Shown: positions 18,883 through 27,308 of the stretch, piece by piece
Layout: the number at the start of each line of letters is the position of its first letter
Position numbering within the stretch: the stretch's first letter is position 1
Assembly (NCBI RefSeq): GCF_002920615.1
Contig: NZ_PQSU01000011.1
Location: 1-64,000, forward strand
Source: Streptomyces sp. Ru62
GTDB taxonomy: Bacteria > Actinomycetota > Actinomycetes > Streptomycetales > Streptomycetaceae
Direction of reading: 5' to 3'
Length of the DNA: 64,000 bases
Made by a program: the position numbers and the translations under genes
The notes under the pieces: generated by a model
Seen by the model: only the letters and a program-made list of their open reading frames with translations
Database searches by the model: none
What the model was told of the DNA's origin: nothing

Positions 18883-19305
18883 CTACGCGCCCGCGCAGTC
18901 CGGGCACAGCCCCCGGTACGTCACCTCGACGTCCGACACCGTGAAGCCGAAGCGCTCGGTGTCGGGGAGGTCGGCGAGGGGGTTGCCGGTCGGGTGCACG
19001 TCGCGGATCGCGCCGCACCGGGCGCAGACCAGGTGGTGGTGCGGCCGGTGCGCGTTCGGGTCGTACCGCTTGGCGCGCTTGTCCGTCGTGACTTCCAGCA
19101 CCTCGCCGAGCGAGACCAGCTCGCCCAGCGTGTTGTAGACGGTCGCCCGGGAGATCTCGGGCAGCTTGGCGACAGCCCGTGCGTGGACCTCGTCGGCCGT
19201 CAGATGGACGTGCTCGCCGTTCAGGACCTCGGCCACCACGCGTCGCTGCGCGGTCATCCGCCATCCGCGTCCACGCAGCCGTTCCAGAAGGTCGCTCATG
19301 GCCAC
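18883..19305 (-). CDS. Fur-family repressor (CatR/PerR-like)
   Basis: A 140-residue Fur-family metalloregulator. A winged-helix DNA-binding domain (RMTAQRRVVAEVL, ISRATVYNTLGELV) precedes a dimerisation domain with HHHLVCARCG and a C-terminal CPDC, giving the two CxxC pairs of the structural zinc site. It is divergent from a heme catalase, and a Fur-type palindrome sits on the catalase promoter (19370-19383). That arrangement fits a peroxide-sensing repressor like Streptomyces CatR. I start at ATG 19305 (MAMSDLL); MSDLL 6 bp later is possible. Role assigned from family plus context. Confidence 0.88.
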   Translation of the reverse strand: MAMSDLLERLRGRGWRMTAQRRVVAEVLNGEHVHLTADEVHARAVAKLPEISRATVYNTLGELVSLGEVLEVTTDKRAKRYDPNAHRPHHHLVCARCGAIRDVHPTGNPLADLPDTERFGFTVSDVEVTYRGLCPDCAGA

Positions 19306-19360
19306 CAGCCTAACAGGAAGAGTCCCCAGGTCGGGAATAGGTGTGATTTTGGATCGTCAT

Positions 19361-19388
19361 TTGACTTAGACAATGTCCATTGTAGGAT
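19361..19388 (+). promoter_or_regulatory. Catalase promoter with Fur-type operator
   Basis: TTGACT (19361-19366) and TAGGAT (19383-19388) are separated by 16 bp. Between them lies a perfect palindrome ACAATG-TC-CATTGT at 19370-19383, inside the AT-rich stretch TTAGACAATGTCCATTGTA. A repressor bound there would block polymerase, consistent with peroxide-inducible control by the divergent Fur-family gene. Confidence 0.7.
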
Positions 19389-19423
19389 CGGAACCGGCTT
19401 TGGCCACAGGACAGGACTAGTCA

Positions 19424-20899
19424 GTGATGACGCAGGAGGCGTACGTGACGCAGGGACCGCTCACCACGGAGGCCGGTGCCCCGGTCGCCGACAACCAGAA
19501 CAGCGAGACGGCGGGCGTCGGCGGGCCGGTCCTCGTCCAGGACCAGCTCCTGCTGGAGAAGCTGGCGCACTTCAACCGCGAGCGCATCCCGGAGCGCGTG
19601 GTGCACGCCCGGGGCGCCGGCGCGTACGGCACCTTCACCGTGACCGCCGATGTCACGCCCTACACCCGCGCCGCGTTCCTCTCCGAGCCCGGCAAGCAGA
19701 CCGAGGTCTTCCTGCGCTTCTCGACCGTGGCCGGCAACCTCGGCGCGGCGGACGCCGTCCGCGACCCGCGCGGCTTCGCGCTGAAGTTCTACACCGAGGA
19801 GGGCAACTACGACCTCGTCGGCAACAACACCCCGGTCTTCTTCATCCGGGACGCGATCAAGTTCCCGGACTTCATCCACACCCAGAAGCGCGACCCGTAC
19901 ACCGGCAGCACCGAGGCCGACAACGTGTGGGACTTCTGGTCGCTGTCGCCCGAGTCGACCCACCAGGTGACCTGGCTGTTCGGCGACCGCGGCATCCCCG
20001 CGTCGTACCGGCACATGGACGGCTTCGGCTCGCACACCTACCAGTGGAACAACGCGGCCGGCGAGGTCTTCTGGGTCAAGTACCACTTCAAGACCGACCA
20101 GGGGATCAAGAACCTCACCGCCGGGGAGGCCGAGGTCCTCGCGGGCAAGGACCCCGACTCGCACCAGCGCGACCTGCGCGAGGCGATCGAGCGCGGGGAG
20201 TTCCCGAGCTGGACCGTGGGCGTGCAGATCATGCCGGCGGCGGACGCGGCGACGTACCGCTTCAACCCGTTCGACCTGACCAAGGTGTGGCCGCACGCGG
20301 ACTACCCGGTCATCGAGATCGGCAAGCTGGAGCTGAACCGCAACCCGCAGAACATCTTCGCCGAGGTCGAGCAGTCGATCTTCTCCCCGGCGCACTTCGT
20401 GCCCGGTATCGGCCCCTCGCCCGACAAGATGCTCCAGGGCCGGCTCTTCGCCTACGGCGACGCCCACCGCTACCGCGTCGGCATCAACGCCGACCACCTG
20501 CCGGTGAACCGCCCGCACGCCACCGAGGCGCGCACCAACTCCCGTGACGGCTTCCTCTACGACGGCCGGCACGGCGGTGCGAAGAACTACGAGCCGAACA
20601 GCTTCGGCGGGCCGCAGCAGACCGGCCGTCCGCTCTGGCAGCCGTTCGACGGCTTCACGGGCGGCACCGGCAACCACCCGACGCCCGTGCACGCCGAGGA
20701 CGACGACTTCGTGCAGGCGGGCAACCTCTACCGGCTGATGTCGGAGGCGGAGAAGGAGCGGCTGATCGCCAACCTCGCGGGCGCGATCTCGCAGGTCTCG
20801 CGCGAGGACATCGCCGAGCGCGCGATCGGCAACTTCGCGGCGGCCGACGCCGACTTCGGCAAGCGGCTGGAAGCGGCGGTGCGGGAGCTGCGCGGCTGA
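19424..20899 (+). CDS. katA: Monofunctional heme catalase
   Basis: A 491-residue small-subunit heme catalase degrading hydrogen peroxide. The active-site histidine is H61 (ERVVHARGAGAYG), the catalytic asparagine lies in DLVGNNTPVFF near 134-135, and the heme-ligand tyrosine is in RLFAYGDAHRYR near 345. Length and order fit clade 3 catalases; no C-terminal flavodoxin domain is present. ATG 19424 or 19427 are both possible starts. Divergent from the Fur-type repressor and followed by a strong hairpin. The symbol is by family; the local name could equally be catA. Confidence 0.93.
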   Translation: MMTQEAYVTQGPLTTEAGAPVADNQNSETAGVGGPVLVQDQLLLEKLAHFNRERIPERVVHARGAGAYGTFTVTADVTPYTRAAFLSEPGKQTEVFLRFSTVAGNLGAADAVRDPRGFALKFYTEEGNYDLVGNNTPVFFIRDAIKFPDFIHTQKRDPYTGSTEADNVWDFWSLSPESTHQVTWLFGDRGIPASYRHMDGFGSHTYQWNNAAGEVFWVKYHFKTDQGIKNLTAGEAEVLAGKDPDSHQRDLREAIERGEFPSWTVGVQIMPAADAATYRFNPFDLTKVWPHADYPVIEIGKLELNRNPQNIFAEVEQSIFSPAHFVPGIGPSPDKMLQGRLFAYGDAHRYRVGINADHLPVNRPHATEARTNSRDGFLYDGRHGGAKNYEPNSFGGPQQTGRPLWQPFDGFTGGTGNHPTPVHAEDDDFVQAGNLYRLMSEAEKERLIANLAGAISQVSREDIAERAIGNFAAADADFGKRLEAAVRELRG

Positions 20900-20920
20900 G
20901 CCGGCCGCCCTCGCGGCTGG

Positions 20921-20957
20921 GCGGGCCGGACCCCACGGTGCTCGGGGTCCGGCCCGC
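20921..20957. terminator. Hairpin terminator downstream of catalase
   Basis: Perfect 14-bp stem GCGGGCCGGACCCC (20921-20934) with complement at 20944-20957 and a 9-base loop, between convergent catalase and CBS genes. Confidence 0.85.
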
Positions 20958-20965
20958 TTCGCGTG

Positions 20966-21361
20966 TCACAGCGCGGGCGTGGGTTCGCGGGCCGGGAGCC
21001 AGCGGCGGACGATGTCGCGGACCGAGACGATCCCGGCCACGTCGCCGCGGTCGAGGACGACGAGGTGCCGGAAGCCGCCGTGCGCCATGGCGCGGGCCGC
21101 CTCCTCCAGGGTCCAGGTGGGGGCGGCGAAGACGACGTCGGTGGTGGTGTGGGCGTGGGTGCGCTCCGCGTCCGGGTTCTGCCCGAGGCCGACGGAGTTG
21201 AGGATGTCGCGTTCGGTCAGGATGCCGATGCCGCCGGCGTCCGGGTCGAGGACCACGGCGGCGCCGACACGGCGGGCGGACATCAGGGCGGCTGCCTCAC
21301 GGAGGGTGTGGGCGGGGCCGAGGGTGAGAATCACCGTGCTCATGGCGTCACGGACGAGCAT
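20966..21361 (-). CDS. CBS-domain pair protein
   Basis: A 131-residue protein consisting of two CBS domains (a Bateman module): MLVRDAMSTVILTLGP...ILTERDILN and TDVVFAAPTWTLEEAAR...GIVSVRDIV. Such stand-alone modules bind adenine nucleotides and act as sensors or subunits. There is no other domain. The leader carries a short hairpin and a doubled octamer directly upstream of the Shine-Dalgarno (TAGGAGGTGG). Partner unknown. Confidence 0.88.
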   Translation of the reverse strand: MLVRDAMSTVILTLGPAHTLREAAALMSARRVGAAVVLDPDAGGIGILTERDILNSVGLGQNPDAERTHAHTTTDVVFAAPTWTLEEAARAMAHGGFRHLVVLDRGDVAGIVSVRDIVRRWLPAREPTPAL

Positions 21362-21380
21362 GGACGGACCACCTCCTAGG

Positions 21381-21418
21381 AATCCCTGGGAAAGTTCAGG
21401 GATTCACAAGTTCACAAG
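21381..21418 (-). promoter_or_regulatory. Leader palindrome and tandem octamer of the CBS gene
   Basis: AATCCCTG (21381-21388) and CAGGGATT (21397-21404) form a perfect 8-bp inverted repeat ending just before the ribosome binding site. Adjacent to it TTCACAAG is repeated in tandem (21403-21410, 21411-21418). This could be an operator or an RNA hairpin; no factor is known to me. Confidence 0.35.
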
Positions 21419-21520
21419 TGGGGGTGGGCTCAGAGTGCCAGGTAAAGGGAGGGTCAACAAGAGGGCGCGCGGCGCCAGTTGAGGGCGTAGCGGGAGTACG
21501 TCCGGTCCTCCCCCCGTTCC

Positions 21521-22321
21521 TCACGGGCGCGGGCGGAGGTACTCCAGCAGCTCGTCGTGGAGCAGGCCGTTGGATGCCGCCGCGTCGCCGCTGTGCGGGC
21601 CCGGGCGGCCGTCGAGGCCGGTGAACGTCCCGCCCGCCTCCGTCACGATGATCGCGTTGGCGGCCATGTCCCACAGCGACAGCTCCGGCTCGGCGCAGAT
21701 GTCCACGGAACCCTCGGCGACCATCATGTACGGCCAGAAGTCGCCGTACGCGCGCGTGCGCCAGACCTGGCGGGACAGATCCAGGAAGCCGTCCAGGCGG
21801 CTGCGCTCCTCCCAGCCGGAGAGCGAGGAGTACGCGAAGGAGGCGTCCGCGAGCTTGCCGACGCGCGAGACGTGGATGCGGTTCGCGGAGGTGAGGTTGC
21901 GGCCGGTGAAGGCGCCGTGGCCCTTCGCCGCCCACCAGCGGCGGCCGAGCGCGGGGGCCGAGACCACGCCGACGACGGGCTGGTAGCCGCCCTCGCCCGC
22001 CTCCATCAGGGAGATCAGGGTGGCCCAGACCGGGACGCCCCGCACGTAGTTCTTCGTCCCGTCGATCGGGTCGATCACCCAGCGGCGGGGGCCCGTGCCC
22101 TCGATGCCGTACTCCTCGCCGAGGACGGCGTCCCGCGGGCGGGCGCGCTGGAGCTGGCCGCGGATGAGTTCCTCCGCGGCCTTGTCCGCCTCGCTCACCG
22201 GGGTCATGTCCGGCTTCGTCTCCACCTTCAGGTCGAGGGCCTTGAAGCGGGCCGTGGTGGCGGCGTCGGCCGCGTCCGCGAGGACGTGGGCGAGGCGCAG
22301 GTCGTCGAGGTAGTCGGGCAT
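21521..22321 (-). CDS. hisN: Histidinol-phosphatase (inositol-monophosphatase fold)
   Basis: A 266-residue member of the inositol monophosphatase superfamily. Metal-binding motifs are intact: the GEEYG glutamate, DPIDGTKNYV and the late SLWDMAANAIIVTEAGG. In Streptomyces this subgroup supplies histidinol-phosphate phosphatase (HisN), the penultimate step of histidine synthesis, since actinomycetes lack the HisB phosphatase. Start at ATG 22321 (MPDYLDD); the frame extends further upstream as shadow. Assignment to HisN over a generic monophosphatase rests on similarity to the S. coelicolor enzyme as recalled. Confidence 0.85.
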   Translation of the reverse strand: MPDYLDDLRLAHVLADAADAATTARFKALDLKVETKPDMTPVSEADKAAEELIRGQLQRARPRDAVLGEEYGIEGTGPRRWVIDPIDGTKNYVRGVPVWATLISLMEAGEGGYQPVVGVVSAPALGRRWWAAKGHGAFTGRNLTSANRIHVSRVGKLADASFAYSSLSGWEERSRLDGFLDLSRQVWRTRAYGDFWPYMMVAEGSVDICAEPELSLWDMAANAIIVTEAGGTFTGLDGRPGPHSGDAAASNGLLHDELLEYLRPRP

Positions 22322-22467
22322 GTGAGGCACGGTATCCGGCGGGGCCGCCACGGGGCCACCGGGGGCGCCGGGAGAGCCCCGGAGGGACGCGGCTGGCCGC
22401 GCGGCAGGCCATGGCGGACCCGCGGCGGGAGGACGGCCGAACGCCTCCAGCGCTCCCTCGCGAACCC

Positions 22468-22492
22468 TTGACAGTGCATACAAGCGCGTCAA
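22468..22492 (+). promoter_or_regulatory. Candidate promoter/operator of the TetR gene
   Basis: TTGACA at 22468-22473 resembles a -35 box. TTGAC (22468-22472) and GTCAA (22488-22492) form inverted arms 15 bp apart, which could be an autoregulatory operator. The -10 box is weak. Confidence 0.3.
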
Positions 22493-22530
22493 ATCTGGGC
22501 GCAGAGTCGGTGTGGTCCAGGGAGGCGAGG

Positions 22531-23136
22531 ATGCCTGCTGCCCGGGAGTCCCTGTTGGACGCCGCGTACACGGCGCTCGCGCGCCGGCCGTGGTCCGCCG
22601 TGCGGATGGTCGACGTGGCCGCGTCGGCCGGGGTGTCCCGGCAGACCCTGTACAACGAGTTCGGCAGCAAGGACGGCCTGGCCCGGGCGCTGGTGCGGCG
22701 GGAGGCCGACGGATACCTCGCCGGCGTCGAGCGGGCCCTCGCCGGCCCCACCGGCGCGCGGGACCGGCTCACCGCCACCGCCGAGTGGACGGCCACCGCC
22801 GCCCGGGACAACGTGCTGGTCCGGGCCATGCTCACCGGCTGCTGGACCGAGTGGTTGCCGAGCCCGCCGCTCACCGCCGTGCCCTCCACCACCGCGGTAC
22901 CGGCGCAACGCCGGGCGGACGGGCCGCTGCCCGCGCCCCGCGACTTCGTGCGGATCGTCCGGGACCGCGCGGCGACCGCGCTGGCCGGCCCCGGCGCCGA
23001 CCCGGCCGACACCGCCGAACTGCTCCGCTCCTGTGAGCTCGTCGTACGCCTCGCCCTGTCCTGTGTGGCGGCGCCGCCGGGGGAGGGCGGGATGGCCGAG
23101 CTGGTACGGGCGGTGCTGCCACGGCACCTGGTGTGA
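22531..23136 (+). CDS. TetR-family transcriptional regulator
   Basis: A 201-residue TetR-type repressor. The N-terminal helix-turn-helix is clear (MVDVAASAGVSRQTLYNEFGSKDGL, about residues 26-50), followed by a divergent ligand domain rich in Ala/Arg. ATG 22531 has GGAGGCGAGG upstream. It is divergent from hisN and convergent with the zinc-ribbon protein, so there is no obvious target except itself or hisN. Ligand unknown. Confidence 0.87.
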   Translation: MPAARESLLDAAYTALARRPWSAVRMVDVAASAGVSRQTLYNEFGSKDGLARALVRREADGYLAGVERALAGPTGARDRLTATAEWTATAARDNVLVRAMLTGCWTEWLPSPPLTAVPSTTAVPAQRRADGPLPAPRDFVRIVRDRAATALAGPGADPADTAELLRSCELVVRLALSCVAAPPGEGGMAELVRAVLPRHLV

Positions 23137-23144
23137 GGCCGGCC

Positions 23145-23750
23145 TCAGACACCGTCCTCGTAGGGTCCGCCCCGGAAGTACAGGGCCCCGTAGTGGCGGG
23201 GCCGGTCCCCGCGTTCGTGTGCGGCGTCGGAGCGGTCGGCGGGCGCGGAGCGCCGGGCCAGGTCCCGCAGCCGGTCCAGGCCGGCCAGCACCTCGGCACG
23301 GTGGCCGGACTCCTTCATCCACCGGGGCAGCCGCGCGAACATCGCCATGGTCGGACGCGCGGGGCCCCGCTCGCGCAACGCGGCACCGACGTAGGCGGCC
23401 AGCGCTTCGAGATGCTCCTCGTTGCAGGCCCACAGCACGCGGCCGAGGCACCGGGTCTGGAGCCACAGGGGCCGCCGGAAGAAGGGGTCCTCGGTGCCGC
23501 CCGGCTGGGCCGCGACCAGTGCCCGGCCGCGCGGGTCCGCCGTCCAGTGGGCGATCGCGCCACAGCCCGCGCAGGTCAGCCGGCGCGGCAGGAACAGCAG
23601 CTCGCTGAAGTACGGCGGCGCAGGCAGGTCCGGCCGGGGAGTGACCAGCGCGCGGCCACCGCAGCCCGGGCAGACCACCAGCACCCGGCCCGTGTACTGG
23701 ACCAGCCAGCGGCCCGTGTCGTGGTGCCGGGACGGATACGTGCCCCCCAT
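23145..23750 (-). CDS. Zinc-ribbon hypothetical protein
   Basis: A 201-residue conserved Streptomyces-type protein. Two CxxC pairs near the N-terminus (CPGCGG and CAGCG, about residues 27-63) form a likely zinc ribbon. A helical region with Trp and Arg residues (RRPLWLQTRCLGRVLWACNEEH) follows, then a basic, charged C-terminus. No catalytic motif or membrane segment. It lies 10 bp downstream of the SMR gene on the same strand, possibly an operon. Function unknown. Confidence 0.75.
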   Translation of the reverse strand: MGGTYPSRHHDTGRWLVQYTGRVLVVCPGCGGRALVTPRPDLPAPPYFSELLFLPRRLTCAGCGAIAHWTADPRGRALVAAQPGGTEDPFFRRPLWLQTRCLGRVLWACNEEHLEALAAYVGAALRERGPARPTMAMFARLPRWMKESGHRAEVLAGLDRLRDLARRSAPADRSDAAHERGDRPRHYGALYFRGGPYEDGV

Positions 23751-23760
23751 GCCCCGCCCC

Positions 23761-24084
23761 CTAGTGCGCCGACCCCGACAACTGCAGCCCGATCACCCCG
23801 ATGATGACCAGGCTGATCGACACGATCTTCAGGGTGGAGACCAGGTCGCCGAGGAAGACCATGCCGTAGATGGCGGTGCCCGCCGCGCCGATGCCCGTCC
23901 ACACGGCGTAGGCGGGGCCGACGTCCAGCTTCCTCAGGGACAGGGTGAGCAGACCGAAGCTGCCCAGGGCGAACGACGCGAAGGCGATCGTCGGCCACAG
24001 ACGCGTGAACCCGTGCGAGAGCTTCAGGCACACGGCGAAGCCGGTCTCCAGTATCCCGGCCACTATGACCAGCAGCCACGCCAT
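23761..24084 (-). CDS. SMR-family exporter, SugE/Gdx-like
   Basis: A 107-residue four-helix small multidrug resistance protein. The essential membrane glutamate is E13 (AGILETGFAV). The following KLSHGFTR segment matches the SugE/Gdx branch (guanidinium exporters) better than the EmrE branch. ATG 24084 (MAWLLVI) is chosen. Members work as antiparallel dimers and exchange cation for protons. I could not see a guanidine riboswitch in the 80-bp leader, so guanidinium as substrate is inference from family. Confidence 0.85.
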   Translation of the reverse strand: MAWLLVIVAGILETGFAVCLKLSHGFTRLWPTIAFASFALGSFGLLTLSLRKLDVGPAYAVWTGIGAAGTAIYGMVFLGDLVSTLKIVSISLVIIGVIGLQLSGSAH

Positions 24085-24168
24085 GTGCGGTCCTCCCGTT
24101 GATCCGGATCTCCGGCTCGGTGCGATTATGCACTTACCGCCCTCGCACCCCGGCAAACAACGCGAGGC

Positions 24169-25179
24169 TCAGTCGCCTTCCTTGCGCTCCCTGGTGGCCA
24201 GCAGCCGGCGCAGCGAGTACAGCCGTGCCGGGTCCGCGTGCCCCTCCGCCACCCACGCGTCCAGCGCGCAGTCCGGCTCGTCGTGGCTGCACGCGCGCGG
24301 GCAGCCCGCCGTGCCGGGTTCGAGGTCGGGGAAGGCGTGGATCACCCGGGACGGGTCGATGTGCGCGAGCCCGAAGGAGCGGACCCCCGGTGTGTCGACG
24401 ACCCAGCCCCCGGCACCGCTCAGCGGCAGGGCGAGGGCGGAGGTGGTGGTGTGCCGGCCCCGGCCGGTCACCGCGTTGACGTGTCCCGTCGTACGCCGGC
24501 GCTCCTTTGGCACCAGCGCGTTGACCAGGGTGGTCTTGCCGACGCCCGAGTGGCCCACGAACGCGGTGATCTTGCCGTCGAGGTGTTCGCGGACCCGGTC
24601 CGCCGCGTCTCCGTTCTCCAGTTCCCCACGGCTGGTGACGACGTACGGGATGTCGAGGGCGCCGTACAGCTCCAGCAGCTTGTCCGGCGGGGCCAGGTCC
24701 GACTTGGTCATCACCAGCAGCGGCTCCAGACCGCCGTCGAAGGCCGCGACCAGGCAGCGGTCGATCAGCCGGGGGCGGGGCTCGGGATCGGCCAGGGCCG
24801 TGACGATCGCCAGCTGGTCGGCGTTGGCGACGACCACCCGCTCGTACGGATCGTCGTCGTCGGCCGTGCGGCGCAGCACCGACGTCCGCTCCTCGATGCG
24901 GACGATCCGCGCGAGCGTGTCCTTCGTGCCGGACAGGTCACCGACCAGGGCCACCCGGTCGCCCACCACGGCCGCCTTGCGGCCCAGCTCGCGCGCCTTC
25001 ATCGCCATCACGACCCGGTCGTCGACCAGGCAGGTCAGCCGTCCCCGGTCGACGGTGAGGACCATGCCCTCGGCCGCGTCCTCGTGCTTGGGCCGGATGT
25101 TCGTCCGCGGCCGGTTGCCCTTGCGGTTGGGACGGCTGCGGATGTCGTCCTCGTCGGTGTGCTTGCCGTAGCGGCGCAT
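24169..25179 (-). CDS. rsgA: Ribosome small-subunit-dependent GTPase RsgA
   Basis: A 336-residue circularly permuted GTPase. An OB-fold N-terminal domain is followed by the G4 motif TKSD, then G1 (GHSGVGKTTL) and G3 (DTPGVRSFG), the permuted order diagnostic of RsgA/YjeQ. The C-terminal zinc finger is CPRACSHDEPDC. It assists late maturation of the 30S subunit. Start at ATG 25179 (MRRYGKH). It lies 11 bp downstream of aroA, probably one operon. Confidence 0.95.
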   Translation of the reverse strand: MRRYGKHTDEDDIRSRPNRKGNRPRTNIRPKHEDAAEGMVLTVDRGRLTCLVDDRVVMAMKARELGRKAAVVGDRVALVGDLSGTKDTLARIVRIEERTSVLRRTADDDDPYERVVVANADQLAIVTALADPEPRPRLIDRCLVAAFDGGLEPLLVMTKSDLAPPDKLLELYGALDIPYVVTSRGELENGDAADRVREHLDGKITAFVGHSGVGKTTLVNALVPKERRRTTGHVNAVTGRGRHTTTSALALPLSGAGGWVVDTPGVRSFGLAHIDPSRVIHAFPDLEPGTAGCPRACSHDEPDCALDAWVAEGHADPARLYSLRRLLATRERKEGD

Positions 25180-25190
25180 GGTGTACGTCC

Positions 25191-26507
25191 CTACTGCCCG
25201 AGCATCCCGGTCCACAGCTCGGGGAAGTCCGGCAGGGTCTTCGCCGTCGTCGCCACGTTCTCGATCCGCACGCCCGGCACGGCCAGGCCGATGATCGCAC
25301 CGGCGGTCGCCATGCGGTGGTCCTCGTAGGTGTGGAAGGTCCCGCCGTGCAGCGCGCGCGGGCGGATGTGCAGGCCGTCGGCCGTCTCCGTGACGTCACC
25401 GCCCAGCTCGTTGATCTCCTTGGTGAGCGCGGCCAGCCGGTCCGTCTCGTGGAGCCGCAGATGGGCCACGCCCCGCAGGGTGGACGGCGAGTCGGCGAGC
25501 GCGGCCACCGCGGCGATGCCGGGGGTCAGCTCGCCCACGTCACCGAGGTCCACGTCGATGCCGTGGATCGCCCCCGAACCGGTGAACTCCAGGCCGTACT
25601 CGGTGAGTTCGCAGGAACCGCCCATCTCGGTGAAGATCTCCCGCAGCCGGTCACCCGGCTGGGTGGTACGGGCCGGCCAGTCCGGGATCACCACCTTGCC
25701 GCCGGTGACCAGGGCCGCCGCCAGGAACGGCTGCGCGTTGGACAGGTCCGGCTCGATCGTCAGGTCCCGTCCGAGCAGCGCGCCCGGCGTCACCCGCCAC
25801 ACGTTCGGCTCGCCGCCCGACTCCGGCGTGTCCACCTGGGCGCCGACCGCGCGCAGCATGTCCACCGTCATCCGGATGTGCGGCATCGAGGGCAGGCTGG
25901 CGCCGGTGTGGCGGACCTCCACGCCCTGGTTGAAACGGGGGCCCGACAGCAGCAGCGCCGACACGAACTGCGAGGACGAGGAGGCGTCGATCGACACCGG
26001 GCCGCCGTCCAGGGCCCCGCCGCCGTGCACGGTCAGCGGCAGTGTGCCCCGGCCGTCGTCGTCGATCCGGGCGCCGAGCACCCGCAGCGCGTCGATCACG
26101 CCGTTCAGGGGACGCTCGTACGACCGCGGGTCCCCGTCGAACCGGACCGGGCCGTCGGCCAGCGCGGCCACCGGCGGCAGGAACCGCATCACCGTGCCCG
26201 CGTTGCCGACGTCGACCGTGGCCGGGCCGGACAGGCCCGTGGGCAGCACCCGCCAGGCCTCGCCGGTGCCGTCCGGGCCCACGCCCTCCTCGATCTCCAC
26301 GCCCATGGCCCTGAGGGCACCGGCCATCAGCAGGGTGTCCCGGGACCGCAGCGGGCGGCGCAGCCAGCCGGGCTCGGAGGCCAGGGCCGCGAGGACCAGA
26401 GCGCGGTTGGTGACCGACTTGGACCCCGGCACGTGGACCGTCGCGTCGACGGCTCCGCTCGCGTGCGGGGCGGGCCAGAGGGCGGTGGAGGAGGTGTTCG
26501 GGGCCAT
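25191..26507 (-). CDS. aroA: 3-phosphoshikimate 1-carboxyvinyltransferase (EPSP synthase)
   Basis: A 438-residue EPSP synthase, the sixth step of the shikimate pathway. Recognised segments include GSKSVTNRALVLAALAS near the N-terminus, the phosphoenolpyruvate loop GNAGTVMRFLPPVAAL, the SSSQFVSALLLSGP segment and the C-terminal LRLHETDRLAAL and EDHRMATA motifs. Length is normal. It is the first gene of the aroA-rsgA pair and closely follows the membrane peptidase gene (28 bp). Confidence 0.96.
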   Translation of the reverse strand: MAPNTSSTALWPAPHASGAVDATVHVPGSKSVTNRALVLAALASEPGWLRRPLRSRDTLLMAGALRAMGVEIEEGVGPDGTGEAWRVLPTGLSGPATVDVGNAGTVMRFLPPVAALADGPVRFDGDPRSYERPLNGVIDALRVLGARIDDDGRGTLPLTVHGGGALDGGPVSIDASSSSQFVSALLLSGPRFNQGVEVRHTGASLPSMPHIRMTVDMLRAVGAQVDTPESGGEPNVWRVTPGALLGRDLTIEPDLSNAQPFLAAALVTGGKVVIPDWPARTTQPGDRLREIFTEMGGSCELTEYGLEFTGSGAIHGIDVDLGDVGELTPGIAAVAALADSPSTLRGVAHLRLHETDRLAALTKEINELGGDVTETADGLHIRPRALHGGTFHTYEDHRMATAGAIIGLAVPGVRIENVATTAKTLPDFPELWTGMLGQ

Positions 26508-26535
26508 GGGGCCACTTTATAAGGAGGCAGCGCCG

Positions 26536-27258
26536 TCAACCCTCCAGCAGCCAGCGGCCCCCGCCGATCAGCGAACACAGCGACACGGCGTGGAACAGGA
26601 ACAGCCACAGGCCCGCCGGTACGTGCGTCAGCCGCGCCAACTGGTCCGCGTCCGAGTCCCCGGCCCCCGACCGGGACCGCTTGGCCTGGAGCTCGAACGG
26701 CGGCCGTACCCCGCCGGACAGCAGGAACCACACCACCGCGTACGCGAACGCGGCCTGCACCTGCGGCCCCGCCAGCCAGGACACCAGCAGGAAGGCCCCG
26801 CCCGCGAGGACCACGGTCAGTACGCCGTACGCGTTGCGGATCATCACCAGCATCGCCACCAGCAGGGCGGTGGCCACCCACAGCAGGAGGGTGATCCGCC
26901 CGGCGGCCAGCAGCGCGGCCCCGCCGAGACCCAGCAGCGAGGGGGCCGTGTAGCCCGCGGCGGCCGTCAGGATCATGCCCAGCCCGTGCGGCTTGCCCCG
27001 GCTCACGGTGAGCCCGCTGGTGTCGGAGTGCAGCCGGATCCCGGTGAGCTGCCGGCCGGTGAGCAGGGCGATCAGACCGTGACCGCCCTCGTGCGCGATG
27101 GTGATCGCGTTGCGGGATATCCGCCACACGGGGTGGGGGACGACCACCGCGAGCGCGGCGGCCAGCGTGGCCAGCACCACCCACAGGTCGGGGTCGGGCT
27201 GGGTGCCGGTGAGCCGGTCCCAGAGGCCGGGCAGCGCGGTGGCGGCGAGGCGGTCCAT
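26536..27258 (-). CDS. M50-type membrane zinc metallopeptidase
   Basis: A 240-residue protein with about five or six transmembrane helices. The zinc motif HEGGH (AHEGGHGLIALL, about residue 56) lies in the first part of the membrane domain, as in M50B-like peptidases. An Asn/Gly segment in later helices could supply the third ligand. There is no PDZ domain. Start at ATG 27258 (MDRLAATAL). Divergent from the SRAP gene with 50 bp between starts. Substrate unknown; regulated intramembrane proteolysis would be an inference. Confidence 0.8.
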   Translation of the reverse strand: MDRLAATALPGLWDRLTGTQPDPDLWVVLATLAAALAVVVPHPVWRISRNAITIAHEGGHGLIALLTGRQLTGIRLHSDTSGLTVSRGKPHGLGMILTAAAGYTAPSLLGLGGAALLAAGRITLLLWVATALLVAMLVMIRNAYGVLTVVLAGGAFLLVSWLAGPQVQAAFAYAVVWFLLSGGVRPPFELQAKRSRSGAGDSDADQLARLTHVPAGLWLFLFHAVSLCSLIGGGRWLLEG

Positions 27259-27308
27259 ATCTGCTGGTGGCTCCCTTTCGCTGGACGGAATCTGGCAGTG
27301 TGGCACGT

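Noticed and set aside
24085..24166. Guanidine riboswitch upstream of the SugE/Gdx-like gene.
   Set aside because: I could not find the ACGR-loop hairpins or other class signatures in the 80-bp leader.
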